This document shows, piece after piece, positions 19,419 through 31,910 of a DNA stretch of 64,000 nt. Below the pieces are notes generated by a model. It was given only the letters and a program-made list of their open reading frames with translations. It did no database searches and was not told where the DNA came from. Made by a program: the position numbers and the translations under genes. Source of the DNA: Otis tarda (taxonomy: Eukaryota; Chordata; Aves; Otidiformes; Otididae); NCBI GenBank assembly GCA_026413225.1, contig CM048554.1, positions 90,933,963 to 90,997,962 of the forward strand, given 5' to 3'. The first letter of the stretch is position 1. The number at the start of each line of letters is the position of its first letter.

Positions 19419-22400
19419 CTGGGAATAAAGAAAAATTGATACATAAGCACAGTGTGAAAATGCAGCCCACCATCTCAGATGACAGTTTACAGAATAATGT
19501 TAAAATTTGCAGTAGTATTTATATAATCAGAATGGCTATACGCTCAGTATGATTAATTGTAAGAAATGTTTTCCTTTTTGTGATAACAGCCAAACAACTA
19601 ACTCTTCATCATAATACCAAATGAAAAGTCAACATAACCTCCTGTTTATGAGTCAAAAAGAGTTTTTTCTACCTAATTATCCACAGGCTGTGACATAAAA
19701 TAATGATCTACGGATAAACAAAAACAGCAACAACAGTTTTGTTTATTTTAGGCATATAATTAAAATTGGTAGATTTCTGTTTTCTGAAAAATAAAATAAC
19801 AAGTAAAAAAATAATTTTTTTACTCTCTAGTATAGACAATCATCTATTCAAGTGACACCTCTAGAAAGCAAATAAAAAGTCCAAGTTCTCAATCTCAATA
19901 GATAATACACAAGTCAGTACTTACATATCTGAGTCAGTCATAAAGTGGAAGAATCAGTTTGTCAAATAAGCTCACTGACCAAACTATGAACTAATTAAAA
20001 GCCATTCAAAGCCTTACAGCTTTATCTAATATAAATTTACCTGTCCTGTACTTGGAAACTACAATTTCAAACCGAACCTCTCAGAACCTCTGCTGCACAA
20101 AGGGAATATCTAGTAAGATAAAACTTAAACCCGGGGGAGTTGTCTCTCTGGAATTAAATTCTATGTTCCCCTTCACAGCAAAGTCTACCAATAATATCAG
20201 ATTACCTTCTTCTGAAAAGGATTGCAATTACACTAGCTAGATTATCAGAACTGAAAGGTAAAATCATAGCTGCTAGAAAATAAATTATATATTTTAGAAA
20301 ATGGAGCCATAGCTCTAGCAAGCCTCAACAACTGTTTACATCTGCGGTACAAAGCCAGATGGGTCTAGGCTTTGACATGGGTCTATGAATCAGTTTCAAA
20401 TCGTTTTACCCACCCCAAACTGCACACTGCTAGACTTTCCAAAGTGTGCCATTTATTCCATAATAATTGTTTTTACAAACAATGGAAGTAATTTTTTATT
20501 CCACTGGAGTCTAACAAAAAGACAGCACTCCACCTTCCTCAGGTAAGGCTGCTACTATCGACCTCTGCAGTAGGTGGTGGCTCAGGGATTGCTCACTTTC
20601 TCTTTCTGAGTAAGTTGTTCTTAAACCTAAAATCTATGTTGACGCTCCCTAGGGTAATGTCCTTCAGGTAACCTCCCACCTCAGGGACAACACTAAGACA
20701 TCACAGCCATCTTATTGCAAAGCCTCAATGTAGCAAAGTAATTTTACTGAGTTTTCTAGACATCTCGAAAATTAGGTTAATTGCTGAAAAATATAAACTC
20801 TAGCCTTGCGTGCTCCAGTTCAGTCTCTCTGGAATCTGGTAAAAAAATCTTGCAGTTCAAAAACTGCTGCCAAGAACTGGATATTGACATTCTTATCACA
20901 AAAGGCAGCAAAAAATATAAAAGGACAATATTAAGTATGTGCACACTTCCAAAGTCCAATTAAATAGAATTGTATAATTAGAGAAAACCTTCTTCTAAAA
21001 CAGATGCAACAAGACAATCTGTTTCTTCAAATACCAAGCATCTGACTATAGGACAACCATGTCAATACACTGATTGTTTTGACTAGTAACTAATACTGGT
21101 GAGACAAATGTATTTATTTTGCTTACTTGACTAAATTACAGCTTTCTAAGTTGAGAAAAAAAAAATAGTAGTTCTGATTTCCTGGAATTCTAGGGAACAG
21201 ATGATTCTAAAGGCCTACAAAGTCTGCTCTTAAGACTTCCAGTGTAGGAGTCATCTGACCAAACACAGGCATCAACAAGCTGAGATAGTTATCATTGGTT
21301 CCTGTTTGAGTCAACAGAGGGAAGCAGAGGCTGGGACTCAGTCGCTTGAATGTAGATACCTACTGCGACTTTGGATGTCTAAGGGTATCCAACTCACGTG
21401 CATGAGTAGCGCTTTACATAACAGTCAGCAGCTGTAAGCCAGGAGCACCACCTTAGGACATCCAGTGTGGTATAAGATGTCCAAGTTTTGGCAAATAAGT
21501 AGCTCCCAGGGTCTTTCAGGATGTAATTCAACCCATTCTAAACTAAATCCTCAGATGTATCATGTCCTGAAACTCTTTATAGTGATAAAGTATGATTGTG
21601 CTCAGAAAAATGACTATATAGAAACATAAACTGAAGTTCTATGCTTTCAATTCTTGTAATTTGGATATTAGAAGTACAACATTACAAGCAAAAACCTTTG
21701 TTTGAGTCTTAAGTGTTGGCCTTGTAAATTCACTCAGATCTTCCTTTTGCATAAGGAATCAATAGAAAACGTTTTAGAAAGGCAAATTATGTCACTTCAC
21801 TTATCCCCATAACCTCAGGCTCTTCTGAGCAGTTAAGAAATCGTGTTACTTTCAGTAGGTCTTGAAAAGTGCAACTAATTGCAACTTAGTAAACTACCTA
21901 ATTGATTATGGATAATAGAAACCACAAGCAAACTAATTATCTTTCCTCTGCAAACAGTACTGCACTAAAGGAAATTATTTCAGCCCCGCACAGAACTGAC
22001 TTTGAACAGAAAGGGTAAGTCTGATAGCAATGAGGAAGTATTTTTTTCAGTTAATTGCTTTTCAGGGGACAAATGCACTTTGAAATACTGTTTTATAAAA
22101 CTAGGGGGAAAAATAGTCTAGAATATTCTCTGGCTTACTAACCTTTCCAAGCCATTTAATAATCTGAACAAAACATGTCTCAATTTCTTTTGTTAGATGT
22201 CTTTGGTAGCACTAACTGATGCAATTACTATCAATATAAATTTGTATCACAGAATTTGTAGAGGAACACCTGTACTGCTACCTAATGGTGCGCAGTCTGG
22301 TAACAGACCTGTTCATCTTGATCAGCAATGTGTGTAAGAAGGTAGCGGTGTATGTACGTGTATATACACAAGCACACAGCTACTCTATCCAGAAAGTTCA

Positions 22401-22517
22401 GAAGGCATGTCTGTAAAGCAAATCTTACATATAGACTATAATTCCAGAACATATTAATATCAACTTTAAATAACTTTAACACCAGCTTTGTTTTTCAGTA
22501 AGAATTTTAAGATAACA
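19419..22517 (-). other. Probable intron of the MEI4-like gene, no repeat recognised
   Basis: AT-rich sequence without exons I can recognise. It begins (minus-strand sense) with the polypyrimidine and AG of the terminal exon's acceptor. Intron status is inferred from the exon identification. Confidence 0.45.
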
Positions 22518-22960
22518 AAGATAATCAGAGAGTTGGAGCACCTCTCCTATGAGGACAGGCTGAGACAGCTGGGGCTGTTCAGCCTGGAAAAGAGGAGGCT
22601 CCGGGGAGACATGGAGTGGCCTTCCAGTACCTAAAGGGAGCTTATGAGAAAAATGAGGAGAAACTCTTCACTGAGGCCTGTTGTGATAGGATAAGGGGTG
22701 ATGGTCTTAAAACAGAAGGAAGCCAATTCAGACTGGACATAAGGAAAACTTTTTTTACAATGAAGGTGATGGAACACTGGAGAGGTTGCCCAGAGAGGTG
22801 GTAGATGCCCCACCCCTGGAAACATTCAAGGCCAGGTTGGATGGGGCTCTGAGCAACCTGATCTGGTTGGAGATGTCCCTGCTTCTTGCAGGGGGATTGG
22901 ACTAGATGACCTTTGAAGATCCCTTCCAGCCCTAACCATTCTATGATTCTATGATTCTAT
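22518..22960 (+). mobile_element. CR1 LINE 3' end (about 440 bp)
   Basis: It contains GAGCACCTCTCCTATGAGGA, then GGGGCTGTTCAGCCTGGAAA, GACTGGACATAAGGAAAACT and the 3' terminus CTTCCAGCCCTAACCATTCT with two or three ATTCTATG-type units. It is 5' truncated and encodes only the last part of ORF2, broken. It is more divergent than the copies at 25532, 34823 and 55291, and lies in the opposite orientation. Confidence 0.9.
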
Positions 22961-25531
22961 AACCACTCTCTTTACAGATCAGATGGCCCTGGATCAAATT
23001 CCAAACCACTGCTCTCTTACTGGACAGATTTTGAGTTGGGGTCTTCAGCAAAATTTTGGACAAAATGTAGGGATCTGGAAGCACAGAATTAATTGAAGTA
23101 GCCTTCACAGAATGGTGGATGTAATTTCTGAAAGTTATTCAACCAGATTCAGAAAAAAATCCCAAGTGATATTCTAAGTTAAATTTTTGCACTTAGAGTA
23201 TTTTTGGTTTTGTGTCTTAATGGTTCATGCACATTTATATCATTCATTCAAATGCCCTCAATGACAGCAATATAAAACAAGAAGAGGAGAATAAATATTA
23301 GCTTTGAAAAAATTATCTACAATTCTTAAGCCATTTACCAGCTGTAACTCATATTTTTAGTAATGCAGTCTGTTCAGGCTGGAATTTTCACATGCAGAGG
23401 ACTGATGCTATCTTCTAAGTATAGGCAAATAACTTTTATTCTTTTTATATCTCATAGGACCTACAGAATTGAGACAATACCACTTCAAAAAAAATTAGAT
23501 TAAAAGAAAGAAAGTATGTTCATGGCAACTAGTACTTGCTTCCATACAACTCAGATATTTATGCAGGCTATGGACAAGGCATCAGCAACACCTGTACGCC
23601 TTCTGGAACAAGCCAGAAACAGCACTAACACAGGAAAAATTCTTTTTTGGTTTAGAATAGAATGTTGAAATGCTGAACTTTCTGAAAAAATGAAAACAAA
23701 TAAAACTAATTTAGAAGCACCACTATGTCTGATTAATGACAAAAAGCTTTCCTCTTTTTCTATCTGTATAATTTAGTTAACATCTGTTTAGGCTTTTTTA
23801 GTCCCATGAAGATACCAAGTTTAAACATATATTGCAACAAATAAATACATACAACATAATGCTATATAAAATACTGACATATCGATACAAATTTTAACCA
23901 AACTGGAAAGATGAATATTTATACACCTCTGCTGTTTCGAAAGGATAACATTGACACTTCTAGAAGATGGCTAGTTTAGCAGAAAAGTGTTCTGCCCAAA
24001 TCTCCTCAATCCATCATATTCTAACAGTTTTGCTTCGTGTAAATTTTTTTTCCTGCAACTTCTGCCACTTTCATTTCTTAGCAAACTTTGACTACTCAGC
24101 AGAGATGTAACTTTTATGCCAACAAGGTGTCTTTTCTATGTCCCAAGAAATTCTATTTCAAATTTCACTGAAACATCAAGTGTTAAAAATTGGTATTTCT
24201 CTTCTTTTACACGCGTATTTTTCAGAGAAGTGCAAAGGGTAGACCGAAATAAACAATAGGAACTGCGGAAGACTGGCTAATACTGCCTTTCAATGGAAGC
24301 AGTGGCAGTAGGAACTGCAGCACCGTCAGCTGCTAGTTTGTGACATTTAGTTAAACGGGATGGAGGACAGAACAGAATGAAATCTGCCATCTAGCCATTT
24401 CCAGTAAAAATTCCCCATGGCCCCTCCCCTCTTCAGGGAAGCAAACGGAGCCAAAGTTCCTAGAAATTCCTTATAGCAGGTGGAAGCGGGCAAAGAACAT
24501 ACATCTTCCTTGACATAGTCTATCACCAACCATCTCAGCAAATAGTCCCAGTATCCCTTGCTTTCTTGCAGAAGGCTGCTAGTGCAGGCAGGTACACATG
24601 CAGACTGAATTCTAGGCAAGAAAATGAAAATTCATGGGCTAGGAGGCCACAGAGTGAATGTAAGCTGATGTCCCATGTAACAGAACATGGGACTTAACCA
24701 AACTTTTTGAAGCAGAGCATGCCTGTTAGAAAATGTCTAACCTCAATTTACACATTTCTAGAGATACACAATCCTAGGTTTGGTGTTTTATGCTCAATTA
24801 CCCTAGCTCTTTTCTTTAAGTTATTTTATTTGCTGCCTTGACTTTCTGTAAGTAGAAGAGGTTGCTCCATCTAGAACTAAGAGAAGGTGGATCTGGGACT
24901 AAACAACAAGGCAGTGACAAACTAAATACAGCCACTGATGTCCACAGAAAAGAAAAAAAACCAAAAAACCAAACTTTGCTCACTATGCCTGCATATAGGA
25001 GGGATGCTTCTCTGAAACTGTTTTCAGTATTTTAACACTAGATTTGTCCTAACAAGTATATAATTATAAAAAACAAGTCCCTAAATGGAGAGATGTTGAC
25101 AGCATCACTTTTTAGGGAAAAAAGTTTCTAAATCATCATAATGAAAAATAAGAAAGCTGGAAATGCTATCAACAAGTGATCAGCATTTAGTAAATTTTGT
25201 GTTTGCTAAGGTAATGCTGACAACCGTAAGTTTTCAGTAAAATCAATCAGTCCAGTCTGAGTCAGAGGTTAAAGGAAATATATTTCAAGAATGAATTAAT
25301 TGTTTCCTCAAGTGGCAATATATTCTTATATTACGAACAAAGAAGATTAATCCTCACAGGGAATTCTGTTCTTGACCCTTCATTTTTCCCTTGAGAAATC
25401 CCTGTCCAGCCTACTCATTGCTGTGTTCAAGTCCTAAACACAAGATAAACGTTTTTCAGAGTGTAGCATGTACATTTTGATAATAGGCATTTTACTTCAA
25501 AACAACAGGGAAAGTCTTTTAATTGGATGTT
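22961..25531. other. Non-coding, no recognised feature
   Basis: AT-rich. A 90-codon minus-strand frame at 24347-24619 has no recognisable domain and no clear splice context, so it is not called a gene. Confidence 0.55.
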
Positions 25532-25627
25532 AGAATCATAGAATAGAATCATAGAATGGTTAGAGTTGGAAGGGACCTTCAAAGGTCATCTAGTCCAACC
25601 CCCCTGCAAGAGCAGGGACATCCCTGA

Positions 25628-26680
25628 CTAGATCAGGTTGCTCAGAGCCTCATCCAGCCTGGCCTTGAACACTTCCAGGGATGGGGCATCCACCACCTCT
25701 CTGGGCAACCTGTTCCAGTGCTCTACAACTCTCATTGTAAAAAATTTTTTTCTAATATCTAATCTAAACCTACCTCCTTCTAATTTAAACCCATTACCCC
25801 TTGTCCTATCACAACAGGCCCTACTGAACAGTTTCTCCCCATCTTTCCTGTAGGCCCCCTTGAGGTATTGGAAGACTGCTATCAGGTCTCCCCGGAGCCT
25901 CCTCTTCTCCAGGCTGAACAGCCCCAACTCTCTCAGCCTGTCCTCATAGGAGAGGTGCTGCAGCCCTCTGATCATCTTGGTGGCCCTCCTCTGGACCCTT
26001 TCCAACTGGTCCATGTCCTTCTTGTGTTGGGGACTCCAGAACTGGACGCAGTACTCCAGGTGGGGTCTCACCAGGGCAGAGTAGAGGGGCAGAATCACCT
26101 CCCTCGACCTGCTGGCCACGCTCCTCTTGATGCAGCCCAGGATGCGGTTGGCCTTCTGGGCTGCAAGGGTGCATTGCCCACTCATGTTGAGCCTCTCGTC
26201 TACCAGCACTCCCAAGTCTTTCTCCTCAGGGCTGCTCTCAATCCATTCTCCGCCCAGCCTGTATTTGTGCCTGGGATTGCCACGACCCAGGTGCAGGACC
26301 TTGCACTTGGCCTGGTTGAACTTCATGAGGTTGGCACGGGCCCACCTCTCCAGCCTGTCAAGGTCCCTCTGGATGGCATCCCTCCCTTCCAGCGAGTCGA
26401 CGGCACCACACAGCTTGGTGTCATCGGCGAACTTGCTGAGGGTGCACTCTATCCCACTGTCCATGTCGCCGACAAAGATGTTGAACAGGGCCGGGCCCAA
26501 CACGGACCCCTGAGGGACGCCACTTGTGACCGGTCTCCACTTGGACATTGAGCCGTTGACCACCACTCTCTGAGTGCGGCCATCCAGCCAACTCCTTATC
26601 CACCGAGTGGTCCATCCATCGAACCCATGCCTCTCTAGTTTAGAGAGAAGGATGTCATGCGGGACAGTGTCAAAAGCTTT
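25628..26680 (-). pseudogene. CR1 ORF2, second part: RT palm and thumb
   Basis: This continues the same reverse transcriptase in the next frame, open from about 26680 ([20 protein letters not shown]) to the stop at 25628. It includes [18 protein letters not shown], the catalytic FADDTKL and the C-terminal wording [20 protein letters not shown]. Apart from the single frameshift near 26685 no stop interrupts the RT. The encoded enzyme copies CR1 RNA at a nicked genomic target. It is not active here because the ORF is split and the 5' end is absent. Confidence 0.9.
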
Positions 26681-27852
26681 GCCAAGTCCAGGTAGACGAT
26701 ATCCGTTGCCCGTCCCTTGTCCACCGATGCTGTTACCCCGTCATAAAAGGCCACCAAATTGGTCAGGCACGATCTGCCCTTGGTGAAGCCATGTTGGCTG
26801 TCACCAACCACCTCCTTGCTCTCCATGTGCCTTAGCATGGTTTCCAGGAGAATCTGCTCCATGACCTTGCCAGGCACAGAGGTGAGGCTGACCGGCCTGT
26901 AGTTGCCCGGGTCTTCCTTACTCCCCTTTTTAAAAATGGGGGTTATGTTCCCTCTCTTCCAGTCATCGGGGACCTCACCAGACCGCCACGATTTCTCAAA
27001 TATGATGGCCAGTGGCTTGGCAACTTCATCCGCCAGTTCCTTCAGGACGCGCGGATGGATCTCATCAGGCCCCATGGACTTACGCACCTTCAAGTTCCTT
27101 AGATGGTCCTGAACCTGCTCTTCGAGCACTGTGGGCGGTTCTTGATCCTCACAGTCCCTCCCTGTGCCTTCCACAGCTTGGGTGGGGAGACAAGAGCCCT
27201 TATCAGTGAAGACTGAGGCAAAAAAGTCGTTGAGTACCTCAGCCTTCTCCACATCCCAGGTAACCACGACACCCGTTACCTTCCGGAGGGGGCCTACATT
27301 CTCCTTGGATTTTCTTTTGTCCCCTACATACCTGTAAAAGCTTTTCTTGTTACTTTTTATATCCCTGGCCAGATTCGATTCCATCAGGGCTTTAGCCTTC
27401 CTCACCCTATCCCTGGCCGCTCGCACAGCCACTCGGTAGTCCTCCCAGGCTACCTGTCCCCGCTTCCGCCCTCTATAGGCTTCCTTCTTTACTTTCAGTT
27501 GGTCCAGGAGCTCCTTGCTCATCCACGCTGGCCTCCTGGCCTTTTTGCCCGACTTGTTTTTCATCGGGATGCACCTCTGCTGAGCTTGGAGGAGGTGCTC
27601 CTTAAATATGGACCAACTTTCCTGGGCCCCTCTTCCCTCCAGGGCCGCCTCCCATGGCACTTTGCCCATGAGGTTCCTGAAGAGGCCGAAGTCCGCCTTC
27701 CTGAAATCTAGGGCAGAGAGCTTACTGTGCAGTTTCCTCGCCGCCCCGTGGATCTTGAATTCCACCGCGTCATGGTCACTGCAGCCAAGGCTGTCCGTCA
27801 GTTTCACGTCCCCCACCAGCCCCTCCCTGTTGGTGAGCACAAGGTCCAGCAT
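26635..27852 (-). pseudogene. CR1 ORF2, first part: endonuclease end and RT fingers
   Basis: A 405-codon frame. Residues 23-27 GCSDH carry the catalytic Ser-Asp-His of the apurinic-type endonuclease C-terminus. A linker follows, and the reverse transcriptase starts near residue 255 ([16 protein letters not shown]). RT signatures are NYRPVSL (317-323), QHGF (353-356) and DIVYLDLAK (384-392), the last holding the first catalytic Asp. Just after this motif, near plus position 26682-26690, one base is missing compared with the expected AFDTV reading. The frame then runs out as LLTLSRMT. The first ATG is not the real start: the element is 5' truncated and the frame is open upstream. Confidence 0.9.
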
Positions 27853-27875
27853 GGCACCCCTCCTTGTCGGCCTTG

Positions 27876-27897
27876 TCTATGATTCTATGATTCTATA
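27876..27897 (+). repeat. CR1-type tail repeat in opposite orientation
   Basis: The plus strand reads CTATGATTCTATGATTCTAT at the 5' edge of the minus-strand CR1. This is the CR1 3' tail in plus orientation without any CR1 body in that orientation beside it. Confidence 0.85.
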
Positions 27898-30800
27898 ATC
27901 ATAATCCTCATTAACCACATCAATATTCACCTGCTAAGAAAGTTCAAACTGATTTACACCCTCTTTCAGTATCTAAAGCAAGATCCACATCACCTACAAT
28001 TCCTTGTTTAAATGTAAACCACCCCGCCCTAAACTTTCAAAGTATTTTGATCTTTTATTCAACAGGATCTGAAATTCTAGTTGTGTCATCTTTATTCACG
28101 CTGACTGTCACTTTCTTCTCAAGCAACTCCCTAAGATTCAACAATTCTGCTTACAGATCAAGACGAAATGTGCCTGCAGAAAGAGTCAAGGAATTACTAA
28201 CATTTGTGAAAGTTAAATTCCAGTGGAGTGACTAAATTAAACTCTCGGAACAAATGAATCTGCAACTACAGTGTGTGCAGTGACTACAGTTCTGAGCAAC
28301 ATTTTATCAACAATGCTTTAGATGTCTCAGCCAGCCTCACGCTAGAGGGGTTTCAGAAGCAACAGTAAGAACCTTGTGAAAACTATGTCTGCCTCACCTT
28401 CCACGTCATCTTCAAAGTTGGACTTTATTTCTCTATGCATGTTCTGTTTAGCTTTCAGGGAGTCAAAAGATGGAAGATGGATGATAATTCATATGTGGTT
28501 ATGAATAAGCTGCTAATTACTAGTGGAAACTGAGACATTGACAAAGATGGAGGCCTTAGCATATAAGCATCCAGATTTTATAACTAGAAAGTAAAGTATC
28601 ATATCAAAGTTATTCTTACATATCAGAAAAGCAACCTGAAAAGGCAAGAAGAATATAAGCTGTCAACCCATCAGTTTCCCCATTTAGTAGCTACTGCCCA
28701 CAAGAAAAGCAAGGATGAGGACAGAAAAGAAGTCTCCTATTCTTTCTTCTTTTCAAGTGCTCTTAAAAGCGGTAAGGAAGCTCCTCCTGAGCAGACACCC
28801 TACGGTGCTTTGATTGTAATTGGTACATGAATGGGCCTTCCCAGAAGGAACTGTGTTCTGTCCATGGACAGACTTGTCTGTCCTTCAAGACTTCCACTCA
28901 ATTTCCTGGATCAGCCTTACACATATCAAGCTTCTGTTTCTAGCAAAAAGGCAAGAGGTAACACATTTGTAACATTACTTCATTGTCTGATGTGCTTTTC
29001 TTTCATTTAGTACAAGCAAGTGTAGGAGTACCACATGCAATAACTGTATCATTAAAATAATAGATGTTGTTTGTTGACATAAGAAATTATATTCTTATCT
29101 TACAGGAAATGTCATAAAGTGCACAGCAATGCTAGTAATCTAAGTAACTCCTGAAAGTAAACCTCATACATATAACATTTTTATAGGTAAAGAATGACAC
29201 TAAGGTAATAAAATTAAGTTTTGAATAACAACAATAATAAAATGCCCTCTTAATTAAAATCACATCAGAAAACAATGGATTGCTGAAAAATACAGCTATA
29301 TTAGTTTCAAAAGATTTATTGACAGAAGTTTATGTATCTTTGGAAAACACACAGAAGTACTGAAAATAAACAGCAATCACTTTGCTTTAGTGGCTCTAAC
29401 AAACACAATCCTGACAGTAATGCAAGACACACGCTTATTAGTACTTAATCATAATTCATTCACTTTTGAAAAGAAGCTTTTGAACATGCTTTTAATCTCA
29501 TCAGGCTTTTTTTGTTTGTTTTTCTGAAGGCATGATAACCACATCACATTCAGCTTGCCTTACTAAAATAAGTTCTTCCAGTAATAGGGATGGAAAGTAT
29601 CAAATGAAACTAGCAAGTGGCTACTAGCAAGCAGCAAATTATCATACAACATGCATTTAAACCACTTGCCACAGGATGTTGTGAAAGCTGAAAGCTTGCA
29701 TAGGGTGAAAGGAAAGTAAACAGATGTACGATAGTGGAATCCACTGATACACATGTAAAAACAGTCACCTCCCACCTTAGGCAGCCCAAATTGCTGGATA
29801 CTGGAGGAATGCTCCTGGAAATATCTCCCAACTCTTCCCTGAACGTCTACTATAACCACTGCCAGAAACAGAATATTTGACATCTGATCTGATGTCATGG
29901 CCATTCTTGTGCTCTTCTATCTCCCAGTCTACTTTGCTGCCCTACCCACTACCAGAATTAAGTCACTTTAGAGAAGAAAATCCCCTTCTCTCTTCCAGAC
30001 AAAGTTTTCCACTCAGGAAGTGAGCAACTATTTTTCCAGCTTGTTTTCTGCTCAAGAAGTGAGCAATCTATACGGGTCTATATGCACCACAAACTTATTC
30101 AGTTTTAGTGAGATCAGTCCTTCCTCCAAAGCCAGAGACTGAAACCACTGCTCCAGGTTCAGAGCCACACAGGAAAAAAAAGCCTGAACAGAAGCAAACC
30201 CATGGGGTTTTGGACTAACTGAAAACACAATGTGTATTCAAAGCTTGTATTTATCTGCTGCAAAAGAAGACAGAAAAGACGTGAAAAACAAGACAAAACA
30301 AAACACCTAACAGAGCAAGAGGAGTGATTCTAAGCACTGACCTATGTGAGGAAAAGGACAAAGCTGGCTGGAACACACATCTGCTTTCTGAATCACTTTC
30401 ATTCAATGAATCAAAGTCATACTTTGTCATTTACTTTTCATAAATAAAAAAAAAGGATAACACTAAAGAAGAAAGGCTTCCTTCTAATTATGCAGTTATT
30501 TTTCCTCTTCCAGCTGAATATCGTATAGCTGTTCAAGGCAACGTTCAACTAAACAACTAAACCAACCTTTGTCTTTGGTTTAGGAAGAAGTGTTTTATTT
30601 ATCTACTTATCTTTCATCTTCTTTGGGAAAAAAAAAATCTTAAATTTTATTGTACAGAAAAAAAATCTTGAGGAAAATATTTCTATTTAATATAAATACA
30701 ACACTTTCACAAACTAATTGCCTAAAATGAATATTTCCCTTAGATACAACTATGAAACAAGACCAAAAATATGGTGTTTCAATGATTCTAGCATCTGCCT

Positions 30801-31724
30801 AAACTACCAGCTTTCCACTACAACTATGTCACCAAATCCCACAACCTGCTCCTATTTACAGAGAATACCATCAGAGTCTTCAAATTTTAACTGGAAGACT
30901 CGAGAGGTATGGTAGGATAACACAATTTCATGAAAATTAGTCAGGATAGAGTAGTGCTCTCTCTTATTTAATGTATTTAAAACTATGTGGAATATGTATG
31001 TAGAATAAATCTTGAATGGATTAATAGAATTTAACGATATGAAAATTATGTTGCTTATTCAGCTTAAATACGTGAGAAATTACAGATGCAAAACATTTAA
31101 CTGAAAGTCATATAAAATATAAAATACCATGAAATCATGAGTACACCACAGTGTATCTAAAAGTTTAGATACATGCTGTAAAGCTTAATTTTAGAAGCAA
31201 TTACTCCTTTGACTAAAACATGACAAAACAGAAAATGGAACAGATTGCTTCCTATAATCTTTTTAGGCTTTACAGAAACTAAACGGATATGACTATGAGC
31301 AAATATGGTTTCTATTTCAAATTTTACTTTTCCATTAATTTACCATTATACTGTTCTGGAAAACCCAAACCCAGTAGTTTTCTAGACATTTTCACATTTT
31401 TAACTTGCTTGTCTTTTTCCAAATGCTACAGCAGCACAGTAGTGTAAAAAGACAGGTTTTTAAGAGGATCAGAGCAGCAGTTCAGAACTTGTGAGTGCCA
31501 CAGTGAAACCAGTGCAGGAAAGCAGTTATATGCACTTCATGCTCAATTTTAGAGCATGCCAGGAGTAACTCTAAAGACAGCTACATTTAGAAAGATCCTT
31601 TTGAAACCTAAAATCTGCAGCTTGTGTGAAAATTGCAGCATCCTGACAGAACACAAAAAAGCAAAGTAAACTTGAAAGAGATTAAACTATAAATTGATTA
31701 TCAGAAGCCAACTAGTTTTTCTTT
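27898..31724. other. Non-coding, no recognised feature
   Basis: AT-rich sequence with short A- and T-runs (for example near 30446 and 30629). A minus-strand frame at 29563-29904 has no recognisable domain. Nothing else is supported. Confidence 0.55.
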
Positions 31725-31910
31725 TGTGATGGTTTAGCCCAAATTACCACACAGTTTCTTGCTCACTCTCCCCCTCCCCAGCAGAATGGGGGAGAGAACT
31801 GGGAAGGAAGGAAAACTCGTGGGTTGAGATGAAGACAATTTACTAAAATAACAAGGGAAAACTACAATAATAACAGAATATAAGGATATTAAAATATACA
31901 AAATGAACGA
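31725..31910 (-). repeat. Truncated LTR, 3' part, same family as 42229-42801
   Basis: Read on the minus strand its end is GGGCTAAACCATCACA, preceded by the C-rich CCCATTCTGCTGGGGAGGGG and by CATCTCAACCCACGAGTTTT. These match the last ~180 bp of the LTR at 42229-42801. The U3 part is missing, so it is a truncated copy. Confidence 0.75.

Larger units (their letters stand above)
25532..27875 (-). mobile_element. Young, long CR1 LINE (about 2.3 kb)
   Basis: A minus-strand CR1 that retains the C-terminal end of the endonuclease, the whole reverse transcriptase, and the 3' UTR with the tail of ATTCTATG-type repeats (plus-strand 25532-25560). It is 5' truncated within the endonuclease at about 27875, next to a short tail repeat in the opposite orientation (27876-27897). 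Its sequence is nearly the same as the copies at 34823-35672 and 55291-56245, so all three come from one recently active subfamily. Confidence 0.95.

Noticed and set aside
24347..24619. 90-codon minus-strand frame with several Trp and Cys
   Set aside because: No recognised family and no convincing acceptor or donor; insufficient to call an exon.
25868..26551. 227-codon plus-strand frame, with echoes at 35160 and 55637
   Set aside because: Antisense shadow of CR1 reverse transcriptase; it recurs wherever the CR1 does.
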